A program made the translations under genes and the position numbers. A stretch of DNA of 64,000 nt, taken from Desulforhabdus sp. TSK (GTDB taxonomy: Bacteria; Desulfobacterota; Syntrophobacteria; Syntrophobacterales; Syntrophobacteraceae). The stretch spans positions 1-64,000 of the forward strand of contig NZ_BQXM01000001.1 of NCBI RefSeq assembly GCF_022836495.1, read 5' to 3'. How positions within the stretch are numbered: the stretch's first letter is position 1; the number at the start of each line of letters is the position of its first letter. Below, piece by piece: positions 25,145 to 34,475 of the stretch. The notes under the pieces were generated by a model. That model did not search any database and was not told the origin of the DNA. It worked only from the letters and a program-made list of their open reading frames with translations.

Positions 25145-26080
25145 ATGAAACCAACAACTCTGAGGGCGGATGCCCTGCTTCTCATCACGGCAACCATCTG
25201 GGGATTTGCCTTTGTGGCCCAGCGAGTCGGAATGGAATACGTGGGGCCGTTCACGTTCAACGCCGTCCGATTCGCTCTGGGCAGCCTTTCATTGATTCCC
25301 CTCCTGATCTTTAACCGCAGCCGGGAAAAAAAGTACAGGGAAATCATGCCGGCCCCAAATGTACGGAAAGTCGCGGCGGCGGGGGGACTGACGGGGCTGG
25401 CGCTGTACATGGGATCCTCCCTGCAGCAGGTGGGGATCGTTCACACGACGGCCGGCAAGGCGGGATTCATCACCGGGCTCTACGTCGTTCTGGTTCCCAT
25501 CCTGGGACTGTTCTGGAGGCAGAGGCCCGAGCTCGGAACCTGGATGGGAGCCGTTTTCGCGGCGGTGGGGCTCTACCTTCTCAGTGTGACCGGAAATTTC
25601 ACGATTTCCTACGGCGACCTGCTGGTGCTCGTGGGAGCATTTTTCTGGGCTTGTCACGTCCACCTGGTGGGGCTTTTTGCAGCCAGGGTCGGTTCCATCC
25701 GGCTGGCATTTCTCCAGTTTGCCGTTTGCTCTGCATTGAGCGGTATCACGGCCTTCGCGGCCGAATCCGTCTCCCTGTACAGCCTGCAGCAGGGGCTGCT
25801 CCCCATCCTGTACGGAGGCTTCATGTCCGTGGGGATTGCCTATACGCTTCAGGTGGTGGCACAGCAGGAAGCCCATCCTGCCCACGCCTCCATCCTCCTG
25901 AGCCTGGAAACGGTGTTCGCGGCCCTGGGCGGCCGGCTCATCCTGGGTGAAACCCTTGCACCCCGTGGGCTGTTGGGCTGCGCCCTCATGCTGGCCGGGA
26001 TGCTCTTCTCACAGTTCCATTTCACGTCAACCTCTCTGAAAGCCCTGTTGCGGCGGGCCCACCGCCCCGATCCCACCTGA
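25145..26080 (+). CDS. EamA/DMT-superfamily transporter
   Basis: A 311-residue membrane protein with about ten hydrophobic spans and two EamA repeats. The first begins LLITATIWGFAFVAQRVGME and ends near LYLLSVTGNFTIS. The second starts YGDLLVLVGAFFWACHVHLV and ends with SLETVFAALGGRLILGETLA, a common repeat-end motif. Members export metabolites such as amino acids; the substrate is not evident. The start lies about 40 bp from the divergent DsbA-family gene with a GGGAGAC site. Confidence 0.88.
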   Translation: MKPTTLRADALLLITATIWGFAFVAQRVGMEYVGPFTFNAVRFALGSLSLIPLLIFNRSREKKYREIMPAPNVRKVAAAGGLTGLALYMGSSLQQVGIVHTTAGKAGFITGLYVVLVPILGLFWRQRPELGTWMGAVFAAVGLYLLSVTGNFTISYGDLLVLVGAFFWACHVHLVGLFAARVGSIRLAFLQFAVCSALSGITAFAAESVSLYSLQQGLLPILYGGFMSVGIAYTLQVVAQQEAHPAHASILLSLETVFAALGGRLILGETLAPRGLLGCALMLAGMLFSQFHFTSTSLKALLRRAHRPDPT

Positions 26081-26184
26081 CGGCACGAGCAGATTTTTTA
26101 ATGTCGGGCACGCCAACGCGCCGATAAAGAATCGAGCTCGCAGGCGGCCTGTCGGGAGGGGGAAGCGGCCAAAACTTCCTGGAA

Positions 26185-26331
26185 GCTGCCTGAGAAATGA
26201 ATCAGTCGCTTTTGGCATCCACCTTGTTTTGTCATTCCGGCAGTCTTTCAGCCGGAATCTAGTTTTTTCGCTGGGCTGGATTCCGGCTGAGAGACGGCCG
26301 GAATGACGCGCAAAGGAATTTTTAAACAGCC
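26185..26331. mobile_element. MITE-like element, copy 2 (about 147 bp)
   Basis: It matches copy 1 at 6390-6541 along its length: the end GCTGCCTGAGAAATGA, the internal palindrome TCATTCCGGCAGTCTTTCAG against CTGAGAGACGGCCGGAATGA, and the end GGAATTTTTAAACAGCC. No coding capacity. It ends 26 bp before motA. No clear target duplication was seen, suggesting an older insertion. Confidence 0.8.
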
Positions 26332-26357
26332 GCTTAGCACAGGATGGGTTGACGGAG

Positions 26358-27218
26358 ATGTTTGTCTATATCGGAATCGCTGTCGTGGTGTGTGCCGTGG
26401 TGGGCGGCTACATGATGGAGCATGGCAATCTGGGCATACTGGTGCAGCCCGTGGAGCTGATCATCATCTTCGGTGCGGCTCTCGGTGCGCTCCTCATTGC
26501 CTCGCCGGCAAAGGTCGTAAAGCTCATTTTCAGGGATATCGCCAAGATCTTCAAGGATCAAAGCATCCACACGCCCGCCTACCTCGAGCTCCTCATGCTC
26601 CTGAATGTGCTCTTCCGCAAGATGAAGAAGGAGGGGGTCATCGCCATCGAGGGGGACATCGAAACGCCCCACAAGAGTCCAATATTCAGCAAATTCAAAT
26701 CGGTTGCTTCCAACCACCAGTTCTGCACCTTCCTCTGTGACAACCTGCGAGTCATCGTCAGCGGCGGCATGCCTCCCCACGAGCTGGAGAGCCTCATCGA
26801 TCTGGATATCGAGGTGCGCGAGCATGAAGAGCTCATCCCTTCCATCAGTATCGCCAAGATTGCGGATTCTCTTCCAGGCCTCGGGATCGTCGCAGCCGTT
26901 CTGGGCGTGGTGCTCACCATGGAAAAGATCAACGAGCCTCCAGCGGTCCTGGGGCACTGCATCAGTGTTGCCCTCGTAGGCACCTTCCTCGGCGTGCTGG
27001 CCTGTTACGGGTTCATTGCGCCCATGGCGACGAACCTGGAGCATCAGGCAAAGGACAAAGTCGTCTATTTCAATGTCATCAAGACCGCTCTTGTTTCTTT
27101 TGCCGGGGGATCCGGTCCGCAGATTGCCATTGAATCGGCGCGCCGAGCCATTCCTGAAGGAGATCGCCCCTCTTTTGCAGATGTCGAGAAGGAGATGAAA
27201 AAGTGGAAGGCAACGTAA
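26358..27218 (+). CDS. motA: flagellar motor stator protein MotA
   Basis: A 286-residue stator subunit that forms the ion channel of the flagellar motor with MotB. Two N-terminal membrane helices lie at about residues 2-50. The cytoplasmic loop contains KEGVIAIEGDIETPHKSPIF. The last two helices include SISIAKIADSLPGLGIVAAV and GHCISVALVGTFLGVLACYG, with the conserved prolines of the channel. The ATG at 26358 sits very close to a GGAG; a TTG at 26349 is possible. It overlaps motB by 16 bp. A MITE-like element lies directly upstream. Confidence 0.92.
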   Translation: MFVYIGIAVVVCAVVGGYMMEHGNLGILVQPVELIIIFGAALGALLIASPAKVVKLIFRDIAKIFKDQSIHTPAYLELLMLLNVLFRKMKKEGVIAIEGDIETPHKSPIFSKFKSVASNHQFCTFLCDNLRVIVSGGMPPHELESLIDLDIEVREHEELIPSISIAKIADSLPGLGIVAAVLGVVLTMEKINEPPAVLGHCISVALVGTFLGVLACYGFIAPMATNLEHQAKDKVVYFNVIKTALVSFAGGSGPQIAIESARRAIPEGDRPSFADVEKEMKKWKAT

Positions 27219-28096
27219 TCATCATCAAGAAAGGGAAAAAGCGAGGACACGGCGCAGGGCATGGAGGTGGATGGAAGGTTGCCTATGCCGACTTCATGAC
27301 CGCCATGATGGCCTTTTTCCTTCTCATGTGGCTGATTTCAATGGTTGCCCCTGAAAAAAGAGCGCAGGTCGCATATTATTTCAAACATTTCAGTATGTTT
27401 GAAAAAGGTGGGACCACGCTGATCGAGCTCAAGCATCCCAGTTCCGGGGTGTCGGTGGTGGACAGTTCATCGGCGGCGGAGGCTGTGGACCCATCAGAGG
27501 AAACTCCGGTAGCGGAGCCGTCTCCCGAAAAGGTGCTGGTGGAAAGATTGAAAATGGAGATTGAAACCCGCCTGGCCGACGTGAAAGATCAGATCATCGT
27601 GGACACCTTCGAGGGAGGAGTGCGCATCGACATGGTGGACAAAGAGGGGAATCCCATGTTTCCCGTCGGCAGCACGGAAATGACTCCCCATGGGAAGAAA
27701 ATTCTTCGGGAAATCGCCGGGACTCTCAGAAGCTCCGGCGAAAGAATTGCCGTGGAAGGGCATACGGATGCACGGGTCTATACGACGGACCATTACGGCA
27801 ATTGGGAGCTTTCCACCGAGCGGGCGTCCGCCGCGAGGAAAGAATTGGAACGAAACGGCGTCACGACGGAAAAGATTGTGAGAGTGGCCGGCTACGCCGC
27901 TTCGGATCCCCTGGTCAAAGAGAATCCTCTGGACGCAAGAAACCGCAGAATCAGCCTCCTCCTCTTCCGCACTTATGGAGCCACGGGAGGGATGGGCAGC
28001 TCCATCCCCGGAAGAGACAAGATCCGGAAAGAAGGGGAGAGCAACCCACCGTCCAATGCCTCGGACCTCCTCCACCAGTACCTCCTCCACCGTTGA
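27203..28096 (+). CDS. motB: flagellar motor stator protein MotB
   Basis: A 297-residue stator subunit. The N-terminal membrane helix with the proton-binding Asp30 is AYADFMTAMMAFFLLMWLI. The OmpA-like peptidoglycan-binding domain covers about residues 145-255 (IAVEGHTDARVYTTDHYGNW, SAARKELERNGV, ARNRRISLLL). The GTG start lies inside motA. The C-terminal tail ends in LLHQYLLHR, but an overlapping frame over 28040-28160 reads proline-rich sequence (PPPPVPPPPLNPAAAERP) that would be a more usual kind of tail, so the true end could be different. Confidence 0.92.
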   Translation: MEGNVIIIKKGKKRGHGAGHGGGWKVAYADFMTAMMAFFLLMWLISMVAPEKRAQVAYYFKHFSMFEKGGTTLIELKHPSSGVSVVDSSSAAEAVDPSEETPVAEPSPEKVLVERLKMEIETRLADVKDQIIVDTFEGGVRIDMVDKEGNPMFPVGSTEMTPHGKKILREIAGTLRSSGERIAVEGHTDARVYTTDHYGNWELSTERASAARKELERNGVTTEKIVRVAGYAASDPLVKENPLDARNRRISLLLFRTYGATGGMGSSIPGRDKIRKEGESNPPSNASDLLHQYLLHR

Positions 28097-28252
28097 ACCC
28101 TGCCGCAGCTGAGCGGCCTACGGTGCCGCCAGATCCATCGCAGCGAGAGTCAGTCACCACCGAGGATGGGATGTTTTTGAGTCCTCCCTTTGCCTGCCCT
28201 GGTGCCTTCTCATGCTGGTTCTGTTCTTTTGGGGCTGTGGATGATATATAGG

Positions 28253-28304
28253 CGGTGAAGATTTTCCGTGCGGTGATTTCCAGGGTACGGAACGGTCTTC
28301 ACCG
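28253..28304 (+). promoter_or_regulatory. nested hairpin upstream of the RND efflux operon
   Basis: CGGTGAAGA (28253-28261) pairs exactly with TCTTCACCG (28296-28304), and inside it TTCCGT (28264-28269) pairs with ACGGAA (28287-28292). The structure lies 73 bp before the adaptor gene start at 28378. It has no T-run. It could be a leader RNA structure or an operator; the sequence alone does not decide. Confidence 0.45.
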
Positions 28305-28377
28305 TGCTCTGTCGCAAGGCAGTCTTGCTGCCGGCCTTTAAAATTCAAGTCGCGGGATTTTGGAAATTCAATCCATT

Positions 28378-29589
28378 ATGATTCCCTTTATGCATCCGAC
28401 CGTTTCATCCTTTGCATGCCGCCGTCCCATGCCCTTCCGCCATGCCCTGTGCCTGTTTGCCATCCTGTCCCTGGCTTTAGCCCCATTGCTTTGGGGGTGC
28501 TCCAAGGCTGCTTCGGGAGACGCACGGGGAAAGGATGCGGGCAAGAGCCCCGTGGTGCCGGTCCTGGCCGGCACTGCAGTGGAAAAAACCGTTCCGGTGG
28601 AACTGAGGGCCATCGGCAACGTTCAGCCCTACGCCACCGTGGCCATCAAGGCCCAGGTGACGGGCGAACTGGTTTCGGTGCAATTCAAGGAGGGCCAGGA
28701 AGTCAAGAAGGGCGACCTCCTGTTCACCATCGATCCGCGCCCTTTCGAGGCAAAGCTCCGGCAGGCCGAAGCCAACCTGGCGAGGGATCGGGCGCAGCTT
28801 CAAAACGCCCGCAAGCAGGCGGAGCGTTACAGCTCGGTAGCCCAAAAGGGATATGTCTCCGCCGAGCAGTTTGACCAGATCACGGCCAATGCGGCAGCCC
28901 TCGAAGCAAGTGTAAAAGCCGGGGAAGCTGCGGTGGAGAGCGCCAGGCTGGAGCTGAAATACTGCTCCATCCGATCGCCCCTGGATGGGGTGGCAGGGGT
29001 CGTCAAGATCGACCAGGGGAATATCGTCAAGGCAAGCGACAAAGACAACGTGCTTGTGGTCATCAACCAGGTGCGCCCCATCTATGTCTCTTTTTCCGTC
29101 CCGGAACAGAACCTGTTCTCCCTGAGGAAATACATGGCTTCCCAGAAGCTGGAAGTCACGGCCACTGTCCCGGGGGGCGAAGACCGGCCGCCGCGAGGGG
29201 AGCTCACCTTTCTGGACAACACGGTGGATCCCGCCACGGGAACCATTCAACTGAAAGCCACCTTTGCCAACACAGAAAAATTGCTCTGGCCCGGGCAGTT
29301 TGTGAATGTGCTGCTGCGCCTGACCACCCTGGAAGGTGCGGTGGTGATTCCCGGCGAAGCGGTTCAGACGGGACAGGAAGGCCCTTATGTCTACGTGGTG
29401 AAGCCGGATTTCACCGTCGAATACCGGAAAGTGGTTCTGGGGCGTCCCGTGGACAATGAGATCGTCATCCTCCAGGGGCTTGCCCCAGGAGAAAAGGTGG
29501 TGACGGACGGGCAGCTGCGGCTGGCTCCGGGGACCCAGGTGAAGATCCTGGATCCCCAGGCCGGTGAGAGCGGGGGCAAAGGTTCATGA
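28378..29589 (+). CDS. RND efflux periplasmic adaptor (HlyD/AcrA family) lipoprotein
   Basis: A 403-residue membrane fusion protein that links the inner membrane pump to an outer membrane channel. The signal peptide ends in a lipobox-like LLWGC, so the mature protein is probably lipid-anchored. The barrel-sandwich halves are VAIKAQVTGELVSVQFKEGQ and LKYCSIRSPLDGVAGVVKID, separated by a helical hairpin (LAQ/KQAE heptads). The beta-barrel region includes LDNTVDPATGTIQLKATFAN. ATG 28378 is used; later in-frame ATGs (for example 28390) remain possible. Its stop overlaps the pump gene start by 4 bp. Substrates are unknown. Confidence 0.9.
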   Translation: MIPFMHPTVSSFACRRPMPFRHALCLFAILSLALAPLLWGCSKAASGDARGKDAGKSPVVPVLAGTAVEKTVPVELRAIGNVQPYATVAIKAQVTGELVSVQFKEGQEVKKGDLLFTIDPRPFEAKLRQAEANLARDRAQLQNARKQAERYSSVAQKGYVSAEQFDQITANAAALEASVKAGEAAVESARLELKYCSIRSPLDGVAGVVKIDQGNIVKASDKDNVLVVINQVRPIYVSFSVPEQNLFSLRKYMASQKLEVTATVPGGEDRPPRGELTFLDNTVDPATGTIQLKATFANTEKLLWPGQFVNVLLRLTTLEGAVVIPGEAVQTGQEGPYVYVVKPDFTVEYRKVVLGRPVDNEIVILQGLAPGEKVVTDGQLRLAPGTQVKILDPQAGESGGKGS

Positions 29590-32500
29590 GCATACCCGAG
29601 TTTTTCATCCGGCGACCCGTTACAACTACACTCCTCATGATGGGACTCCTGGTTTTCGGTGTCATGGGCTACCGCCTGTTGCCCGTGAGTGAACTGCCCA
29701 ACGTGGATTTCCCCACCATCCAGGTGACCGCAAATCTTCCCGGATCAAGCCCCGAGACGATGGCCTCCTCGGTGGCCACCCCCCTGGAGCGCGAATTTTC
29801 CACCATTGCCGGCCTCGATTCCATGACCTCCACCAGTGCCCTCGGAGTGACCCAGATCACCCTGCAGTTTTCCATGAGCCGGCAGCTGGACGGTGCGGCC
29901 CAGGATGTGCAGACAGCCATTTCCAAGGCCCAGCGGCTGCTCCCGGCGGACCTGCCCACACCGCCCTATTTCAGGAAGGTCAATCCTGCCGATCAGCCTA
30001 TCCTGTACCTGGTGCTGAGCTCCCCCATCCTGCCCCTGTCGACCGTCCATGAGTTCGCCGACACTCTCCTGGCTCAGCGGATTTCCATGATCAATGGCGT
30101 GGCTCAGGTGCTGATCTTCGGAGCCCAGAAGTACGCCGTCCGCGTGCAGTTGAACCCCGACCTTCTCAACACGCTGAGCATCGGGATCGACGAGGTGGAG
30201 GCGGCCATCACCAAGAGCAATGTGAACCTGCCGACGGGAACCCTGGACGGAAAGTACCAGGCCATCACCGTGCAGTCCACCGGTCAGCTCCTGCAGGCAG
30301 AAGCATACCGCCCCCTCATCGTGGCCTACCGCAACGGCTCACCGGTGCGTCTGCAGGACGTGGGGACCGTCATCGACAGTGTGGAAAACAACAAGGTCGC
30401 GGCCTGGTACAACAACACGCGCGCCATTGTACTGGCCATTCAACGCCAGCCGGGAACCAATACCGTGGAGGTGACCGACGCCATCAAAGCGCTGCTGCCT
30501 GCATTTCGTTTGCAGCTGCCCGCTTCCCTGGGACTTGACATCCTGTACGACCGGTCGGAATCCATCCGGGATTCCATCGAGGATGTGAAGTTCACGCTCC
30601 TGCTGAGCATCGGCCTCGTGGTGCTGGTGATTTTTCTGTTCCTGCGGAATCTTTCGGCAACCATCATTCCCAGCCTCGCCGTTCCCATGTCCATTGCCGG
30701 CACTTTCGCCGTCATGTATCTTCTCGGCTACAGCCTGGACAACCTCTCTCTCATGGCCCTGACGCTTTCCGTAGGCTTTGTCGTGGACGATGCCATCGTC
30801 ATGCTGGAAAACATCGTGCGGCACCGGGAAATGGGGAAAGGACGACTACAGGCGGCTCTCGACGGATCCCGGGAAATCAGCTTTACCATTCTTTCCATGA
30901 CCCTCTCCCTCGCCGCGGTTTTTATCCCTCTCCTGTTCATGGGGGGAATCCTGGGGCGTTTGTTTCATGAGTTCGCAGTCACCATCGGCGTGGCCATCCT
31001 GGTGTCAGGCGTAGTTTCTCTCACCCTTTCCCCCATGCTCTGCAGCCGCTTCCTGGGGTCTGCCGGGGAAGGGACAAAGCACGGCCGCCTTTACATGGCA
31101 TCCGAGGCCTTTTTCGACGGGATGCTTCGGCTTTACGACACCACCCTCCGATGGGTTTTGAAGCACAGTCCTCTCACCCTGGCCGGTTCCTTCGCCTTGA
31201 TGGGCGCGACGGTCTACTTGTTCATGATCGTCCCGAAGGATTTCATCCCCAGCCAGGATACGGGCCAGATATCCGGTATGACGGAGACGGCCCAGGGGAC
31301 TTCCTTCGAAGCCCTGGTGAATCAGCAGAAGAAAGTGGCGGCCATCATTTCCCAGGAGCCGGCCATCGAGGGGTTCATGTCTTCGGCGGGAGCGGGTGGT
31401 CCAAGCACCACGGGGAACACCGGCAGGTTGGTCATTCACCTGAAGCCTCGCGCCGAGCGAGAGGAAAGCGCCAATCAGCTGATCCAGAAGCTGCGGAAAA
31501 AACTGGAGGGACTGCCCGGAATCAAGGTCTACCTGCAGAATCCGCCGGCGATTCAGATCGGTGGTCGCTCGGCCAAGAGCCTCTATCAGTACACCATTCA
31601 GGGGACGGACACGGCGGAGCTGTACGCCTGGGCGCCCCGCGTGGAAGAAAAGTTGCATGGTCTGGCATCGTTGCAGGACGTGAGCAGCGACCTCCAGATG
31701 ACCAATCCGGAAGTCCTGGTGGAGATCGATCGGGACAAGGCGCAGGCGGTGGGCGTTACGGCCGAACAGATCCAAAATACGCTCTACAACGCTTACGGCT
31801 CGCGGCAGGTTTCTACCATTTACACTCCGGCCAATCAGTACCGGGTCATCATGGAGGTGCTGCCGCAGTTTCAGCTTTCTGCCGCCGCTCTCTCTCAGCT
31901 CTACATTCGTTCCTCAAGCAATCGCCTGGTGCCCATGGATTCCGTGGCAAAGATGCGCCGGCAGGCAGGGCCTCTCACCATCAATCATACGGGACAGCTC
32001 TCTTCCGTCACCGTTTCCTTCAACCTGAAGCCCGGCGTGGCCCTTGGGGGTGCAGTGGCCGACATCGAACGGAGCGTGAAGGATCTTCGCCTCCCTCCGA
32101 CACTCTCCACGAGCTTCCAGGGGACGGCCCAGCAGTTCCAGGCCTCTATGAAAGGGATGTGGCTGCTGCTGATCATGGCCATCCTGGTGATCTATATGGT
32201 ACTGGGAATCCTGTACGAAAGCTTCATCCATCCCCTGACAATCCTTTCCGGCCTGCCGGCGGCCGGTGTGGGGGCATTGTTGACCCTGATGATTTTTCGC
32301 ACGGACCTGAGCATTTTTTCCTTTGTGGGGATCATCATGCTCATCGGGATCGTCAAAAAGAACGCCATCATGATGATCGATTTCGCCCTCAGCGCTCAGC
32401 GCCATGAAGGCAAATCGCCGGCGCAGGCCATTTATGAAGGCTGTATCCTGAGGTTTCGTCCCATCATGATGACCACCATGGCCGCCCTCATGGGGACGCT

Positions 32501-32753
32501 TCCCATCGCCCTGGGGATTGGCGCGGGAGCCGAGGCGCGTCGTCCCCTCGGTCTTGCGGTTGTGGGGGGGCTCCTCCTGTCCCAGCTTCTGACCCTTTAC
32601 ATCACGCCGGTGGTTTACATTTACATGGAATCGCTTCAGGGACGGTTGAAAAGAACCTTTGCCCGTCCCCGCCGGGTCGATGCCGCGCTTCGAGTGAATT
32701 CGTCCGACAAAGAGGAGAAAGCTGGATCTGAAACCGTTGCCCGGACGCCTTGA
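29586..32753 (+). CDS. RND efflux pump, HAE1 family (AcrB/MdtB-like)
   Basis: A 1055-residue inner membrane proton-drug antiporter. It starts MSIPEFFIRRPVTTTLLMMG, as HAE1 pumps do. The TM4 proton-relay aspartates appear in LSVGFVVDDAIVMLENIVRH. A second repeat half begins near HSPLTLAGSFALMGATVYLF, and TM10-11 contain IGIVKKNAIMMIDFALSAQR. The periplasmic loops are of normal size, so the pump looks complete. It is translationally coupled to the adaptor. No outer-membrane TolC gene is adjacent, so that partner must come from elsewhere. Confidence 0.94.
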   Translation: MSIPEFFIRRPVTTTLLMMGLLVFGVMGYRLLPVSELPNVDFPTIQVTANLPGSSPETMASSVATPLEREFSTIAGLDSMTSTSALGVTQITLQFSMSRQLDGAAQDVQTAISKAQRLLPADLPTPPYFRKVNPADQPILYLVLSSPILPLSTVHEFADTLLAQRISMINGVAQVLIFGAQKYAVRVQLNPDLLNTLSIGIDEVEAAITKSNVNLPTGTLDGKYQAITVQSTGQLLQAEAYRPLIVAYRNGSPVRLQDVGTVIDSVENNKVAAWYNNTRAIVLAIQRQPGTNTVEVTDAIKALLPAFRLQLPASLGLDILYDRSESIRDSIEDVKFTLLLSIGLVVLVIFLFLRNLSATIIPSLAVPMSIAGTFAVMYLLGYSLDNLSLMALTLSVGFVVDDAIVMLENIVRHREMGKGRLQAALDGSREISFTILSMTLSLAAVFIPLLFMGGILGRLFHEFAVTIGVAILVSGVVSLTLSPMLCSRFLGSAGEGTKHGRLYMASEAFFDGMLRLYDTTLRWVLKHSPLTLAGSFALMGATVYLFMIVPKDFIPSQDTGQISGMTETAQGTSFEALVNQQKKVAAIISQEPAIEGFMSSAGAGGPSTTGNTGRLVIHLKPRAEREESANQLIQKLRKKLEGLPGIKVYLQNPPAIQIGGRSAKSLYQYTIQGTDTAELYAWAPRVEEKLHGLASLQDVSSDLQMTNPEVLVEIDRDKAQAVGVTAEQIQNTLYNAYGSRQVSTIYTPANQYRVIMEVLPQFQLSAAALSQLYIRSSSNRLVPMDSVAKMRRQAGPLTINHTGQLSSVTVSFNLKPGVALGGAVADIERSVKDLRLPPTLSTSFQGTAQQFQASMKGMWLLLIMAILVIYMVLGILYESFIHPLTILSGLPAAGVGALLTLMIFRTDLSIFSFVGIIMLIGIVKKNAIMMIDFALSAQRHEGKSPAQAIYEGCILRFRPIMMTTMAALMGTLPIALGIGAGAEARRPLGLAVVGGLLLSQLLTLYITPVVYIYMESLQGRLKRTFARPRRVDAALRVNSSDKEEKAGSETVARTP

Positions 32754-32824
32754 TGATGGAGAACAGGGGAGCGTGCGATCTGAAGCTCATCGAGAATAGA
32801 ATATTTCAAGGGGGAAAATGCATC

Positions 32825-33523
32825 ATGTCCGAGCTGGATGATCTGCTCGATCAAATCAAAAGCAAATACGCCGTGGAAATCGTTCCTCTGAAGATTGGGG
32901 ACAAGACACTGAAGCTGCTGCAGATCAAGGATCTCGAAGAATACATCGCGGATCTCGTCGAAGGCGGTTCCGTTCCCATCCTGGACCTGCCTTTCTGGGC
33001 AAAGGTGTGGGAGTCGAGCTTCCTGCTGGCTTATTTTTTGGGCAGGCGGCCCGTGGTGCTCGGGCAGCGTATGCTGGAAATCGGGGGAGGCATCGGGGCG
33101 GTGGGCATTTATGCGGCAATGTGCGGCCACAATGTGACCATAACGGACATCAACGAGGATGCGCTCCTCTTCGCCCGGGCCAATGTGCTCCTCAATGGCG
33201 TGGCGAGGGCACAGGTGCAGAAGTTGGACTGGAATGAGGCGAACCTCCCGGACCCTTACGATGTGATCGTTGGGGCCGAGGTCATCTATGACCGTGAATC
33301 GTATCCGCTCCTGGTCAATTTCCTGAGGAGGGCCATCGTCCCCAAGGGCATGATCTTCCTTGCCAAGAACGCCAACCTGCATGCTCCGAAGTTTTTTGTG
33401 GAGCTCACCCAGTATTTCGAATTCAAGCAGAATGTTCAGACCATTGGCAGCGGCGAGGATGCCCAGAAGATTGAGCTTTTTGCCATTCGCCTCAAAGCCG
33501 ATGGGAAGGGCATGGGGAACTGA
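32825..33523 (+). CDS. class I SAM-dependent methyltransferase, family 16-like
   Basis: A 232-residue methyltransferase. The SAM-binding motif I is MLEIGGGIGAVGIYAAMCGH, followed by acidic motif II ITDINEDAL and the post-motif LPDPYDVIVGAEVIYD. The preceding PFWAKVWESSFLLAYFL segment is typical of the lysine/nicotinamide methyltransferase-16 group, many of which modify protein lysines. The start at 32825 is chosen for its match to family length; a longer ORF start at 32750 overlaps the pump gene end. The substrate is not predictable. Confidence 0.82.
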   Translation: MSELDDLLDQIKSKYAVEIVPLKIGDKTLKLLQIKDLEEYIADLVEGGSVPILDLPFWAKVWESSFLLAYFLGRRPVVLGQRMLEIGGGIGAVGIYAAMCGHNVTITDINEDALLFARANVLLNGVARAQVQKLDWNEANLPDPYDVIVGAEVIYDRESYPLLVNFLRRAIVPKGMIFLAKNANLHAPKFFVELTQYFEFKQNVQTIGSGEDAQKIELFAIRLKADGKGMGN

Positions 33524-33592
33524 GCTTTACACCGGGATGCGTATAGTCCCGGTGGGGATGAAAAGCTTCATGATGAGAAGGGAAAAATACGC

Positions 33593-34336
33593 ATGAGAGA
33601 AGGGCAAGCCATCTCCATTGCCACGGAGGCCGGACCTCTGGCCGCTGTCGTGCACCTGCCCCAAAGAATCCCCTCGCCTGTGGTGATCTGCTGCCATGGG
33701 ATGCTCAGCAATAAAGACAGCAGCAAGTATATCGACATCGCCGACGCCTTCAACAGGGAAGGAATTGCGGTCGTCCGCTTCGACTTTTCCGGATGCGGTG
33801 AAAGCCAGGCCTCTCCGCTTCCCGACCTCATCACGTCCCGCGTTCGGGACCTCCACGCCGTCCTGGACCATGTGCAGGGTGCATCCTGGGCGTCGGGGCC
33901 GGTGGGCCTTCTGGGCTCCAGTATGGGGGGGTATATTGCCTGCCTGGTGGCTTCCTTCGGGCGGCATGACCTGGGGGGCTTGGTGTGCTGGGCGACGCCC
34001 TTCGATTTGACAAAAATAACCGGGGCGCGTGAAGTGATGGAAAATCATCAGCGCATCCTGCCCGGTGGCGTCGGGATCGGCCTTCCCTTAAATCTGGGCG
34101 CCATGGCTCCCGTACCCGGCGTGCTCGTCCTGCATGGTCGGCAGGATGAAATCGTACCCTGGAAGGATTGCCTCGATTTATACCACCATGCAGGGGAGCC
34201 CAAGCGCATTTACATCATGGAAACGGCGGACCATCGATTCGCGGACCCCGCTTGGCGGGAAATGGCCATCCGCATGAGCCTGGAGTGGTTCCTGGAGCGG
34301 GGGTTTGTAGAATCAGTGCCGACCTCCATGCCCTGA
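33593..34336 (+). CDS. alpha/beta hydrolase (serine aminopeptidase S33-like)
   Basis: A 247-residue cytoplasmic hydrolase. Oxyanion-hole sequence VVICCHGMLSNKDSSKYIDI is followed by VRFDFSGCGES, the nucleophile elbow GLLGSSMGGYIACLVA, the acid in LHGRQDEIVP and the histidine in METADHRF. Spacing fits a complete alpha/beta hydrolase fold. Substrate unknown; relatives hydrolyse esters or thioesters. It lies about 70 bp after the methyltransferase gene on the same strand and may be cotranscribed. Confidence 0.85.
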   Translation: MREGQAISIATEAGPLAAVVHLPQRIPSPVVICCHGMLSNKDSSKYIDIADAFNREGIAVVRFDFSGCGESQASPLPDLITSRVRDLHAVLDHVQGASWASGPVGLLGSSMGGYIACLVASFGRHDLGGLVCWATPFDLTKITGAREVMENHQRILPGGVGIGLPLNLGAMAPVPGVLVLHGRQDEIVPWKDCLDLYHHAGEPKRIYIMETADHRFADPAWREMAIRMSLEWFLERGFVESVPTSMP

Positions 34337-34475
34337 AGCAGGAGACTGTAAGGCTCCTGAAAGAGATTGCCGGGGATGGCGGGGATCTCGAGGTGCCAGC
34401 AAAATCAATTATAACTCCTCCCCTGTAAGATAAAGTGCATGTTTGTATACCCCTTCGCCATAAGGATGCGGGAAA

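Noticed and set aside
26210-26228. Sigma-54 promoter in front of motA
   Set aside because: TGGCATCCACCTTGTT has GT at the -12 position, where GC is required, and lies within a MITE-like copy; the other copy does not preserve it.
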